DNA of 64,000 nt. Origin: Methylophaga sulfidovorans (GTDB taxonomy: Bacteria > Pseudomonadota > Gammaproteobacteria > Nitrosococcales > Methylophagaceae). Position 1 is the first letter of the stretch. Every line of letters starts with the position of its first letter. The position numbers were made by a program, and so were the translations under genes. The stretch spans positions 37,383-101,382 of the forward strand of contig NZ_FOSH01000011.1 in the NCBI RefSeq assembly GCF_900114205.1. Direction: 5' to 3'. The notes below the pieces were generated by a model. The model saw nothing but the letters and a program-made list of their open reading frames with translations. It was not told the origin of the DNA and did not search any database. This document shows positions 1 to 7,938 of the stretch, piece by piece.

Positions 1-1276
1 CACGCGTAAACTGTTTGAAGCCATCCCGTCAGAACAAAAGCGGGAAGAAAAGTTGACGGTTATCAAAGGTAGTGTGCCACCACTGAACAGACAGTTTACC
101 GCTTGTCGCTTTGCTGAACGTTGTGAGTTAGCCTGGCAGTATTGTCAGGAAGCTGAACCTCGCTGGATCAACAATAATGATCATGGCGTCCGTTGTCATT
201 TATATGATCCAGATGTGGACGCTGAACATATTAAATCTCAAAAACAGGTGTCTAGCTCACGATTATCCGAAGTTATACCAGCGAATAATGCTATTTTGCA
301 GGTCAGTCAGTTAAAAGTGCACTTTCCTATAAAAAAAGGGCTTTTTCAACGTACAGTAGGTGCTGTTAAGGCGGTTGATGATATTACCTTGGATCTCCGT
401 TCTGCCGAAACACTTGCTCTGGTTGGTGAGTCGGGTTGTGGGAAAACAACGGTTGGTAAAGGAATTTTGCAGCTTGTTCCTGTGACTTCAGGCAACGTGG
501 TTTTTCAGGGACAAAAACTGAATCGTTTATCAATCCGCGCTTTACGTTCAGTGCGTGCATCCATGCAGATTATTTTTCAGGATCCTTTTGCTTCAATGAA
601 CCCTCGAATGACGATTAATAATGTCATTAAAGAAGGCATGCTGACCTCGAAGATTAAAGATTCAGCAGCACAAGAGGCGAAAGTCGATGAATTATTAACA
701 AGAGTAGGCCTGCGAGCAGATATAAAACATCGTTATCCGCACGAGTTTTCTGGTGGACAACGACAGCGTATTTGTATAGCCCGAGCATTGGCGGCTGAGC
801 CGGAAGTAATCATTTGTGATGAGCCCACCAGTGCCTTAGATGTGTCTGTACAGGCACAGATTTTAAATTTACTTCGTGATATCCAACATGAGTTCGGCTT
901 ATCTTTTTTATTTATTACTCATAATATTAGTGTAGTCGACTATCTAGCGCATCGCGTTGCGGTTATGTACCTGGGACGAATTGTTGAGCAGGGCACACGT
1001 GAGGAAGTATTAAATAGTCCCAAACATCCTTATACGCAGGCATTGCTTGCGGCGGTGCCAAAAATTGCCGCAGAAACTCATCTGAGCAAACAAAAACTGC
1101 AAGGTGAGCTTCCTTCACCCGCCAATCCACCTAAAGGCTGTCATTTTCACCAGCGTTGCCCGCATGTTATGCCTGTATGTTTAGAACAATACCCTGACAC
1201 GACATTGCTGAGCCCGACACATAATGTGAAATGTTTTTTATTTGAGGAAAATTATGGATCAACAAACACAAACTGA
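1..1276 (+). CDS. Fused oligopeptide/dipeptide ABC transporter ATPase (OppD-OppF/YejF type), 5'-truncated by window edge
   Basis: Energises import of oligopeptides or dipeptides across the inner membrane. The frame is open to the left edge (reading TRKLFEAIPSEQ from base 2), so the start lies outside. The first residues, with two CX6C-like cysteines (TACRFAERCELAW), are the oligo_HPY tail of a first ABC domain. A complete second ABC domain follows: Walker A GESGCGKTTVGKG, signature FSGGQRQRICIARAL, Walker B VIICDEPTSALD. A second oligo_HPY tail (CHFHQRCPHVMPVC) ends the protein. Two ATPase units in one chain match YejF-type fusions rather than separate OppD and OppF. The next gene's start lies inside the 3' end of this one, so the two are translationally linked. 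The substrate cannot be told from the sequence. Confidence 0.9.
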   Translation, partial: TRKLFEAIPSEQKREEKLTVIKGSVPPLNRQFTACRFAERCELAWQYCQEAEPRWINNNDHGVRCHLYDPDVDAEHIKSQKQVSSSRLSEVIPANNAILQVSQLKVHFPIKKGLFQRTVGAVKAVDDITLDLRSAETLALVGESGCGKTTVGKGILQLVPVTSGNVVFQGQKLNRLSIRALRSVRASMQIIFQDPFASMNPRMTINNVIKEGMLTSKIKDSAAQEAKVDELLTRVGLRADIKHRYPHEFSGGQRQRICIARALAAEPEVIICDEPTSALDVSVQAQILNLLRDIQHEFGLSFLFITHNISVVDYLAHRVAVMYLGRIVEQGTREEVLNSPKHPYTQALLAAVPKIAAETHLSKQKLQGELPSPANPPKGCHFHQRCPHVMPVCLEQYPDTTLLSPTHNVKCFLFEENYGSTNTN

Positions 1277-1511
1277 ACTGGAAGCCGCAGCATTCAGACG
1301 TTTAATCAAACACCTGCAAGAAAATACCGATGTACAGAATATTGACTTGATGAATTTGGCCGGTTTTTGTCGAAATTGTCTATCAAAATGGTATTTGGCT
1401 GCAGCCGAAGAAAAACAGATTGATATGAATTACGATGAGGCACGTGAATACGTTTACGGCATGCCATATAGCGAATGGAAGGACAAATATCAGACAGGAC
1501 CAAAACAGTAG
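1254..1511 (+). CDS. DUF1244 family protein
   Basis: Small cytosolic protein of 85 aa with the DUF1244 hallmark GFCRNCLSKWY near residues 41-51; no function is established for the family. The ATG at 1254 is chosen because a GAGG lies 6 nt upstream; a TTG at 1242 in the same frame would add four residues but has no better ribosome site. It overlaps the end of the peptide-transporter ATPase by 23 nt and is probably cotranscribed with it. The paired cysteines of the motif could bind metal, but this is only inference. Confidence 0.85.
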   Translation: MDQQTQTELEAAAFRRLIKHLQENTDVQNIDLMNLAGFCRNCLSKWYLAAAEEKQIDMNYDEAREYVYGMPYSEWKDKYQTGPKQ

Positions 1512-1530
1512 GCAATGAAATTCTGTGAGC

Positions 1531-1773
1531 TTATCTGGACTCTGAATCAGACAGGGCTCGCAGCTTTTCTGCTAAGGCCTTAGTGTCAGTATGGTGTTCT
1601 TCTGTCGGGTGAATTGTAGCAACAGTATCGATCGTCTGACGAATTTGCTGTAAATAATTACGGCAGCAACCACAAATAAGCAAATGTAGAAACAAACCGA
1701 TACGTTTCCTTAAAGGAAGATCTCCCTCAAGATAGTTACTGGCTTCTTCAGCTACATCTTTACATTGAAACAT
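1531..1773 (-). CDS. Small zinc-type (ZAS/zf-HC2) anti-sigma factor
   Basis: A short cytosolic protein of 80 aa, read as the antagonist of the ECF sigma factor directly upstream (4-nt gap). It carries the ZAS fingerprint HxxxCxxC as HLLICGCC around residues 29-36, with an extra Cys at residue 4 that can complete the site. There is no membrane segment. In ZAS anti-sigma factors (RsrA, ChrR, and the Neisseria MseR type), oxidation or metal exchange at this site releases the sigma factor, so a redox or metal signal is likely. The open frame extends upstream into the sigma gene, but the Met at 1773 gives the natural family start and a normal gene junction. Confidence 0.8.
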   Translation of the reverse strand: MFQCKDVAEEASNYLEGDLPLRKRIGLFLHLLICGCCRNYLQQIRQTIDTVATIHPTEEHHTDTKALAEKLRALSDSESR

Positions 1774-1777
1774 CTGC

Positions 1778-2389
1778 TTATTGTCCTCGGTACTCTTCAA
1801 TTTTGTGATGCAATGTAGTCCGTGCCCGGTGTAAAAGAACTCTAGCATTAGACGAACTAATATCAAGAATGTTACAAATCTCTGACATTTCTAATCCTTC
1901 CATATCATACATAGTTAACATGGCACGCTGATTGGCTGGCAGTTTGCGAAAGCTTGTCTCAATAACAATTCGTAACTGTTCATTTTCTAACAAAGCATCT
2001 GGAGTTTCTTCATCCCACGGTAAGATGTTATCTAAACGATGTCCACGCTCATCAAACTTGTCATGTGGAACCGACTCCCAACCGTCATCAAGTGAAACTT
2101 GACGCTGTTCTCGTTTAAAACGGGTTTTGGCACCATTACTGGTAATTTGTAATAACCAGGTTTTCAGACTTGAGCGACCCTCAAAGTTTGGTAATGCTTT
2201 GATAGCTGACAACCAGGCATCCTGCACAATTTCATCCGCAAATGCCTCACCTACAATCGCCCTGGCAACAGTTAACATCAGCCCATGATATTGGGATACA
2301 ACATAGTCAAACGCTTTTGCATCGCCATTAATTAATTGCCTGATTAAGTTGTGCTCATCGGCTGAGCTCAACTTCACATTTTTTTTCAT
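1778..2389 (-). CDS. ECF-type RNA polymerase sigma factor
   Basis: Alternative sigma factor of 203 aa directing RNA polymerase to a small stress regulon. Sigma region 2 is seen around residues 20-90 (DEIVQDAWLSAIKAL, then FEGRSSLKTWLLQI), and region 4 around 145-195 (LPANQRAMLTMYDMEGL, then SEICNILDIS and ARVLLHRAR). The start at 2389 (MKKNVKL) is preferred over the upstream in-frame Met at 2467, which would add 26 residues outside the sigma fold and run into the divergent gene's leader. It is cotranscribed with the zinc-type anti-sigma gene and lies head-to-head with the HvfA-like operon, which it probably controls. Confidence 0.92.
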   Translation of the reverse strand: MKKNVKLSSADEHNLIRQLINGDAKAFDYVVSQYHGLMLTVARAIVGEAFADEIVQDAWLSAIKALPNFEGRSSLKTWLLQITSNGAKTRFKREQRQVSLDDGWESVPHDKFDERGHRLDNILPWDEETPDALLENEQLRIVIETSFRKLPANQRAMLTMYDMEGLEMSEICNILDISSSNARVLLHRARTTLHHKIEEYRGQ

Positions 2390-2395
2390 TTTGTT

Positions 2396-2423
2396 TGTAA
2401 CAATCCTTTGTGAGGCTCGTCTA
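2396..2423 (+). promoter_or_regulatory. Putative ECF-sigma promoter driving the HvfA-like operon
   Basis: TGTAAC at 2396-2401, a 16-nt spacer, and CGTCTA at 2418-2423. This spacing and the GTAAC / CGTC pair resemble promoters used by ECF sigma factors rather than sigma-70. It points toward the peptide gene and leaves a leader of about 55 nt before the ATG at 2486. It begins 7 bp from the sigma-factor start codon, so the two transcription units share this control region. The match was made by eye and no transcription start is known. Confidence 0.5.
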
Positions 2424-2485
2424 CTAAGCAAGACTGGCTTTAATGCTCGTTGAATTTTTAACAACAATAGAAGGAAAAAATCATC

Positions 2486-2818
2486 ATGGCAACATTTAAC
2501 AAATCATCAGTGGCTATTGCAACATTTGCAGCAGGCTTGGCTATGGCGCCATCAATGGCGAGTGCAGGTAATAACCCATTTGCTTCAACTGAATTATCCA
2601 GTGGTTATATGCAGCTTGCAGAACATCATGCTGAAGAAGGTAAATGTGGTGAAGCGAAATGCGGTGCTGAGAAAAAAGCGAAGGAAGCTAAAGAAGCTAA
2701 GTGTGGTGCTGAGAAAAAAGCTAAAGAAGCCAAATGTGGTGCAGAGAAAAAAGCTAAAGAAGCTAAATGTGGTGCTGAGAAAAAAGCAAAAGAAGCAAGC
2801 TGTGGTGGAAATAAATAA
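2486..2818 (+). CDS. hvfA: HvfA-like exported Cys/Lys-repeat peptide (putative RiPP metallophore precursor)
   Basis: 110 aa. A signal peptide is clear (hydrophobic SVAIATFAAGLAMAPSMASA, cleavage near residue 27). A short linker follows, then a low-complexity tail with six Cys at 54, 59, 73, 84, 95 and 106, in one EGKCG, four EAKCG and one EASCG context. EGKCG is the motif that MNIO (DUF692) enzymes convert to Cu-binding groups in the HvfA and bufferin families. Mature tail residues are almost only Ala, Lys, Glu, Gly and Cys. A good ribosome site (AGAAGGA) precedes the ATG. It is followed by an HvfX-like DoxX gene, but no DUF692 or HvfC gene is nearby. It may be modified by unlinked enzymes, or may act unmodified as a metal-binding or thiol-scavenging peptide. 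Confidence 0.8.
   Translation: MATFNKSSVAIATFAAGLAMAPSMASAGNNPFASTELSSGYMQLAEHHAEEGKCGEAKCGAEKKAKEAKEAKCGAEKKAKEAKCGAEKKAKEAKCGAEKKAKEASCGGNK
2654..2794 (+). repeat. In-frame tandem repeat encoding four AKCGAEKKAKE units
   Basis: Residues 57-67, 71-81, 82-92 and 93-103 of the peptide gene repeat an 11-residue (33-nt) unit. The first and second copies are separated by an extra AKE triplet. The copies differ at a few wobble positions, so the array is coding rather than a CRISPR-like repeat. The repeat number is expected to vary between strains by slippage. Confidence 0.9.
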
Positions 2819-2836
2819 AACAGCAGAACAACGGTT

Positions 2837-2866
2837 AAATAAGGGCTCGTTTATGAGCCCTTATTT
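2837..2866 (+). terminator. Intercistronic hairpin, possible partial terminator
   Basis: AAATAAGGGCTC at 2837-2848 pairs perfectly with GAGCCCTTATTT at 2855-2866 around a 6-nt loop. It lies between the peptide gene and the DoxX gene. It lacks a full T-tract, so it may protect the upstream mRNA or attenuate read-through, giving more peptide than downstream proteins. Confidence 0.55.
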
Positions 2867-2883
2867 ACTTTAGGAGATCGCTC

Positions 2884-3498
2884 ATGTCTTTTTGTCGTTT
2901 ATATCAGTCTGTATCGACTAACTTGAATAAAACACGTGCCGCCGATTTTATTGCGCCACTTCTGCTGAGAATATACTTAGCACCTGTTTTTTGGGTGGCT
3001 GCCAACAACAAATGGAATCCGTTTGATGCTGACAGCTCTCTGGAAAATACGATTGAATGGTTTGCTAATCCGGATTGGGGATTAGGCTTACCTTTTCCAG
3101 AACTATTAGCCTATCTTGCCTGGGGTGCTGAGTATTTCGGTGCCATCTTTCTTATATTAGGTTTTGCTGTCCGCCTGGTCTCTATTCCGTTGATGGTTAC
3201 CATGATTGTTGCAGCTACCACTGTGCATTGGAAAAATGGTTGGCAGGCAATACACGACACCATGAGTCCTTTTGCTTCAGCTGATGTCAATGACGCTATA
3301 GAGCGACTACATAAAGCCAAAGAAATTTTACAGGAATATGGAAACTATGACTGGTTAACACAGCATGGCAGCTTTGTTGTACTTAATAATGGTATTGAGT
3401 TTGCGGCAACCTATTTTCTGATGTTACTCGTTCTGTTTTTTATCGGGGCAGGTAACTATCTCAGTATCGATTACTGGCTGAACAGATCTTGTCGGTAA
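2884..3498 (+). CDS. hvfX: HvfX-family DoxX-like membrane protein
   Basis: Inner-membrane protein of 204 aa of the DoxX superfamily, closest in pattern to HvfX proteins that accompany HvfA-type copper-binding peptides. Three or four membrane segments are visible: around residues 65-90, 93-112 and 170-195, plus a hydrophobic stretch near 25-40. Family-typical blocks include LAPVFWVAANNKWNPF, NPDWGLGLPFPELLA, TVHWKNGW and GSFVVLNNGIEFAATYF. An AGGAG ribosome site precedes the ATG. The molecular role is not settled; suggested roles are peptide maturation or redox chemistry with quinones. It lies 18 bp before msrP, which suggests cotranscription. Confidence 0.8.
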   Translation: MSFCRLYQSVSTNLNKTRAADFIAPLLLRIYLAPVFWVAANNKWNPFDADSSLENTIEWFANPDWGLGLPFPELLAYLAWGAEYFGAIFLILGFAVRLVSIPLMVTMIVAATTVHWKNGWQAIHDTMSPFASADVNDAIERLHKAKEILQEYGNYDWLTQHGSFVVLNNGIEFAATYFLMLLVLFFIGAGNYLSIDYWLNRSCR

Positions 3499-3516
3499 AG
3501 TAAGGAGGGTAAGTAA

Positions 3517-4476
3517 ATGTTTTTTAGAAAACAAAAATCCTGGGAAATATCAGAATCAGAAGTGACTGATTATGAAATTTATCAAAACCGCCGACAGTTT
3601 CTTAATACGAGTTTAGCTGTTGGTTTGGCTGGTGCATTGCCATCAATGGCATTAGCGGATGTGGCTAAACAACCCAAGCCTTTTAGTGATGTGAGTAAAA
3701 GTCCATTTTCTACCGATGAAGAAAAAACTGACTTTGAGTCCATCACTACCTATAACAATTTTTATGAATTTGGTACGTCCAAGCAGGATCCAGCCATCAA
3801 CGCCACGGCCTTTCCGGATGAGTCTCAACCATGGAAAGTGGTGATTGATGGTGAATGCGATAAACCGGGTACATATGATTATCAGGACCTAATCAAAGCC
3901 TTTACGTTAGAAGAACGCATTTACCGGATGCGCTGCGTTGAAGGCTGGTCGATGGTTATTCCGTGGATTGGTTTCCCGCTTGCAGACTTATTAAAAAAAG
4001 CCCAGCCAAACTCCAGAGCGAAGTTTGTTGAATTCACTACCTTGTATGACCCCAAACAAATGCCAGGACAGCGTCGGGCAGTGCTTGACTGGCCTTATGT
4101 TGAAGGCTTACGTATCGATGAAGCAATGAACCCACTGACACTGCTGTCTGTTGGCCTGTATGGCAAAGAATTATTGGGTCAGAATGGTGCGCCAATACGA
4201 CTCGTTGTACCGTGGAAGTATGGTTTTAAAGGCATAAAATCGATCGTTCACATTCGCTTTGTTGAGGACATGCCACAGACCGCATGGATGAAAGCCAATG
4301 CCAGAGAGTATGGTTTTTACTCAAACGTTAACCCTAATGTGGATCACCCACGCTGGAGTCAGGCAAAAGAGCGTCGTATAGGTGAATTTTTAAAGCGTAA
4401 AACTTTAATGTTTAACGGCTACGGTGAACAGGTGGCAGATTTATATGCAGGCATGGATCTCAAACGTTATTTCTGA
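3517..4476 (+). CDS. msrP: Protein-methionine-sulfoxide reductase catalytic subunit MsrP (YedY)
   Basis: Periplasmic molybdopterin enzyme that reduces methionine sulfoxide in envelope proteins damaged by hypochlorite or other oxidants. The N-terminus holds a twin-arginine signal ([19 protein letters not shown], residues 24-42). The sulfite-oxidase fold follows, with the Mo-ligand Cys140 in [11 protein letters not shown]. At 319 aa it is normal length. An AGGAGGG ribosome site precedes the ATG. It overlaps msrQ by 32 nt, the usual pairing. Placement behind an ECF-controlled peptide gene suggests induction by oxidative or metal stress instead of the HprSR two-component system known from E. coli. 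Confidence 0.96.
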   Translation: MFFRKQKSWEISESEVTDYEIYQNRRQFLNTSLAVGLAGALPSMALADVAKQPKPFSDVSKSPFSTDEEKTDFESITTYNNFYEFGTSKQDPAINATAFPDESQPWKVVIDGECDKPGTYDYQDLIKAFTLEERIYRMRCVEGWSMVIPWIGFPLADLLKKAQPNSRAKFVEFTTLYDPKQMPGQRRAVLDWPYVEGLRIDEAMNPLTLLSVGLYGKELLGQNGAPIRLVVPWKYGFKGIKSIVHIRFVEDMPQTAWMKANAREYGFYSNVNPNVDHPRWSQAKERRIGEFLKRKTLMFNGYGEQVADLYAGMDLKRYF

Positions 4477-5092
4477 GCAACAATTGTCAGCAAACACCAA
4501 AGCAAGTGTCGTAAAGACATTCTTGTTTATTCTTTGTTTGCTGCCTCTTATCTATCTGGTTTGGGGACTCTTCACGGATAACCTTGGGGCTAACCCTGTG
4601 GAAACCTTAACCAGAAGTTCTGGCTTATGGGCTTTACGTTTTTTGTTAATCACACTGCTGGTATCGCCCATCCGTTGGTATACAGGTTTAACAGCTATTG
4701 TGAAGTACCGACGTATGTTGGGCTTATATGCTTTTTTTTATGCCAGCGTGCATATGCTGTTATATCTCGGACTGGATCAATTATTTGATATTCAGGATAT
4801 CTGGAAGGATATCGTTAAAAGGCCATTTATTACTGTGGGATTTATCAGTTTTATCTTGCTGCTGCCTCTGGCGATTACTTCAACTAATAAAATGATGAAA
4901 CGCCTCGGTGGCAAACGCTGGAAACGATTACACCGCTTAACATATTTAATAGCCACTTTATCCTGTGTTCATTTTCTTATGCTGGTCAAAGCGGATATTC
5001 GTGAACCCGTGATTTATATGATTCTTCTTTCACTGCTGTTTTTTGTCAGGTTATTTCATTCATTGAGTAAAAAAAAGCTGGTCAGTCGCTGA
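4445..5092 (+). CDS. msrQ: MsrQ, haem-binding membrane subunit of the MsrPQ system (YedZ)
   Basis: Membrane haem protein of 215 aa passing electrons from the respiratory chain to MsrP. About six hydrophobic segments are visible, with conserved histidines in [18 protein letters not shown] and SCVHFLML that fit haem ligands of the ferric-reductase-like domain. The ATG at 4445 is preferred because AGGTGG lies 9 nt upstream; a GTG at 4424 in frame would add seven residues. It overlaps the 3' end of msrP. Confidence 0.95.
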   Translation: MQAWISNVISEQQLSANTKASVVKTFLFILCLLPLIYLVWGLFTDNLGANPVETLTRSSGLWALRFLLITLLVSPIRWYTGLTAIVKYRRMLGLYAFFYASVHMLLYLGLDQLFDIQDIWKDIVKRPFITVGFISFILLLPLAITSTNKMMKRLGGKRWKRLHRLTYLIATLSCVHFLMLVKADIREPVIYMILLSLLFFVRLFHSLSKKKLVSR

Positions 5093-5280
5093 ATTTTTTC
5101 GCAAACTGATAAGCAGCACCATGAAGTCGTGGTGTGAACTAACCATAAGTCAGTAAACAAGTTTCTGTTTAAATTCTGTGTCAAGTGGCATTGTGTATAG
5201 TGGTTTGAGTCATGAATTCAAACAAAAACTGTTACAATGTTCCGCTGTTATTCATCGCGTTATGATTTGAGAAGGTATTT

Positions 5281-7935
5281 ATGACTGATTTTGTCGATCA
5301 CGATCCACAGGAAACTCAAGAATGGCTTGACGCCCTTGAGTCTGTAATTGAGGCCGGTGGTGAGGAAAAAGCGCACTTTATCATTGAGAAGCTCATTGAT
5401 ATGGCTCGTCGCACCGGGATCAACCTCCCGTATAGCGCTAACACTGCATACGTCAACACGATTCCTGTTGATCAGCAAGAACGCATCCCTGGTGACCAGG
5501 CGATGGAGCACAAGCTGAGATCCTATATTCGCTGGAATGCTATGGCGATGGTTGTGAAAGCTAATATGAAACCCGGTTCAGTCGGTGGTCATATTGCCAG
5601 CTTTTCATCTGCTGCTACCCTTTATGATGTGGGCTTTAACCACTTCTTCAAAGGTGATGACTATGGCAATGGTGCAGATATGGTTTTTGTACAAGGCCAT
5701 TCTTCACCTGGTATCTATGCCCGTTCATTCCTTGAAGGCAGATTGACCGAAGAACAATTAGAAAATTTCCGTTTTGAAGTAAACGGTAAAGGTCTGTCAT
5801 CTTACCCACATCCATGGTTAATGCCTGACTACTGGCAGTTCCCAACTGTATCTATGGGCTTGGGACCTATCCTTGCTATCTATCAAGCACGCTTCATGAA
5901 GTACATGCAGCATCGCGATATCGTTAAAACAGAAGGCCGTCATGTCTGGGCTTATCTGGGTGATGGCGAAATGGATGAGCCAGAATCATTAGGTGCAATT
6001 ACCCTGGCTGGTCGTGAGAAGCTTGATAACCTTATCTATGTTGTTAACTGTAACTTACAGCGTCTTGATGGTCCGGTTCGTGGTAACGGCAAAATCATTC
6101 AAGAATTAGAAGCCTTATTCCGCGGCGCAGGCTGGAATGTCATCAAAGTTTTATGGGGTAGCGGCTGGGATCAGCTACTGGCTCGTGATACTAATGGTTT
6201 GCTGCTTAAACGCATGGAAGAAGTGGTTGATGGCGAATACCAGAACTATAAAGCGAAAGATGGTGCTTATGTTCGTAAACACTTCTTTGGTAAATATCCT
6301 GAATTGTTAGAAATGGTTTCTGACATGACTGATGAGGATATCTGGCATTTAAGTCGTGGTGGTCATGATCCGAGAAAGATCTACGCAGCTTATAAACGTG
6401 CTGTAGACCATGTTGGTCAACCTACTGTCATCTTAGCTAAAACTGTTAAAGGTTACGGTATGGGGGAAGCGGGTGAAGGTCAAAACACCACGCATCAACA
6501 GAAGAAACTGGAAATTGAACAAATGAAACGATTCCGTGATCGTTTCAATATTCCTTTAACAGATGAAGAAGTGGATAACGTTCCATTCATCAAACTCAAA
6601 GATGACAGTCCAGAGAAGAAATACTTACTGGAACGTCGTAATGAGTTAGGTGGTTTCTTACCAAAACGTAATCACAGTGCACCTGCTCTGAAAATTCCAG
6701 AGTTGAAACTGTTTGATGCTGTTCTGAAATCAAGTGGTGATCGTGAGCTCTCTACTACCATGGCGTTTGTTCGTGTCTTAACAGCACTGATTCGTGATAA
6801 ACAGATTGGTAAGAATATTGTGCCAATCGTACCTGATGAAGCCCGTACCTTTGGTATGGAAGGTCTGTTCAGAAGCGTAGGTATCTATTCTTCATCTGGC
6901 CAACGCTATGAACCTGAAGATTCAGGCAAAGTCATGTGGTACCGCGAAGATACTAAAGGCCAGATCCTGGAAGAAGGTATCAACGAAGCCGGTTCAATGG
7001 CTGAGTGGGTATCTGCTGCAACGGCTTACAGCAACTATAACGTTAATATGGTGCCGTTCTACATCTATTACTCCATGTTTGGTTACCAGCGTGTAGGCGA
7101 TTTATGGTGGTTAGCTGGTGATATTCAAGCGAAAGGCTTCTTGATCGGTGGTACTGCAGGTCGTACAACATTGAATGGTGAAGGTTTACAACATCAGGAT
7201 GGACACAACCTGTTGATGGCAAATGCGATTCCAAACTGCGTTAGCTACGATCCGACCTATGCCTATGAAATGGCCGTTATCGTGCATGATGGTATGAAAC
7301 GTATGTATGAGAAGCAGGAAAATGTCTTCTATTACATCACTGCCATGAATGAAAATTACAAACACCCTGATATGCCTGAAGGTGTAGAAGAAGGCATTAT
7401 CAAAGGTCTGTATAAATTGAAAACTGGCGGTAAACATAAGCTAAAAGCTCAGCTAATGGGTAGTGGTACCATTCTGCGTGAAGTAGAAGCAGCTGCAGAG
7501 CTGCTGGAAAAAGACTGGAAAGTGTCTGCTGATGTGTGGAGTGCGACCAGCATGAACGAATTGGTTCGTGATGGACAAGAAGTAGAGCGCCATAACCGTC
7601 TCAACCCAACCGCACCGAAGAAACGTAGTTATATTTCTGAATGTTTGGATGATGCGGCTGGTGTCGTTGTTGCTGCAACAGACTATGTACGTATGTATGC
7701 GGAACAAATTCGTCCATGGGTTAAAGCGAGCTATACCGTTTTAGGTACAGATGGTTTTGGCCGTAGTGACACACGTGAAGCATTGCGTAGCTTCTTTGAA
7801 GTTGACCGCTATCATGTAGTGGTTGCAACACTGCATGCATTAGCCGATGAAGGTCAGATCAAATACGACGTGGTTGCTGACGCAATCAAGAAGTATGAGA
7901 TTAATGCTGATGCAATCAACCCAGTTAAGGCATAA
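5281..7935 (+). CDS. aceE: Pyruvate dehydrogenase E1 component, homodimeric type (AceE)
   Basis: Thiamine-diphosphate enzyme (884 aa) that decarboxylates pyruvate and acetylates the lipoyl groups of AceF, linking glycolysis to the TCA cycle. The ThDP motif is visible as GDGEMDEPES, with NCNLQRLDGPVRGN closing the metal site. The length matches gammaproteobacterial AceE. It is the first gene of aceE-aceF-lpd, with AceF starting 3 bp after its stop. AGAAGG lies upstream of the ATG. The 188-bp gap before it must hold the operon promoter, but no confident PdhR operator was seen. Confidence 0.98.
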   Translation: MTDFVDHDPQETQEWLDALESVIEAGGEEKAHFIIEKLIDMARRTGINLPYSANTAYVNTIPVDQQERIPGDQAMEHKLRSYIRWNAMAMVVKANMKPGSVGGHIASFSSAATLYDVGFNHFFKGDDYGNGADMVFVQGHSSPGIYARSFLEGRLTEEQLENFRFEVNGKGLSSYPHPWLMPDYWQFPTVSMGLGPILAIYQARFMKYMQHRDIVKTEGRHVWAYLGDGEMDEPESLGAITLAGREKLDNLIYVVNCNLQRLDGPVRGNGKIIQELEALFRGAGWNVIKVLWGSGWDQLLARDTNGLLLKRMEEVVDGEYQNYKAKDGAYVRKHFFGKYPELLEMVSDMTDEDIWHLSRGGHDPRKIYAAYKRAVDHVGQPTVILAKTVKGYGMGEAGEGQNTTHQQKKLEIEQMKRFRDRFNIPLTDEEVDNVPFIKLKDDSPEKKYLLERRNELGGFLPKRNHSAPALKIPELKLFDAVLKSSGDRELSTTMAFVRVLTALIRDKQIGKNIVPIVPDEARTFGMEGLFRSVGIYSSSGQRYEPEDSGKVMWYREDTKGQILEEGINEAGSMAEWVSAATAYSNYNVNMVPFYIYYSMFGYQRVGDLWWLAGDIQAKGFLIGGTAGRTTLNGEGLQHQDGHNLLMANAIPNCVSYDPTYAYEMAVIVHDGMKRMYEKQENVFYYITAMNENYKHPDMPEGVEEGIIKGLYKLKTGGKHKLKAQLMGSGTILREVEAAAELLEKDWKVSADVWSATSMNELVRDGQEVERHNRLNPTAPKKRSYISECLDDAAGVVVAATDYVRMYAEQIRPWVKASYTVLGTDGFGRSDTREALRSFFEVDRYHVVVATLHALADEGQIKYDVVADAIKKYEINADAINPVKA

Positions 7936-7938
7936 ATA

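Noticed and set aside
2650..2800. Regular repeats resembling a CRISPR or satellite array
   Set aside because: Units are in frame in a secreted peptide gene with synonymous differences and no spacers.
2517..2873. A second 118-codon frame over the peptide gene
   Set aside because: It is a Lys-rich shadow of the repeat, without a signal peptide or ribosome site.
5093..5280. PdhR-type operator upstream of aceE
   Set aside because: No convincing inverted repeat with the expected AATTGGT...ACCAATT pattern was found.
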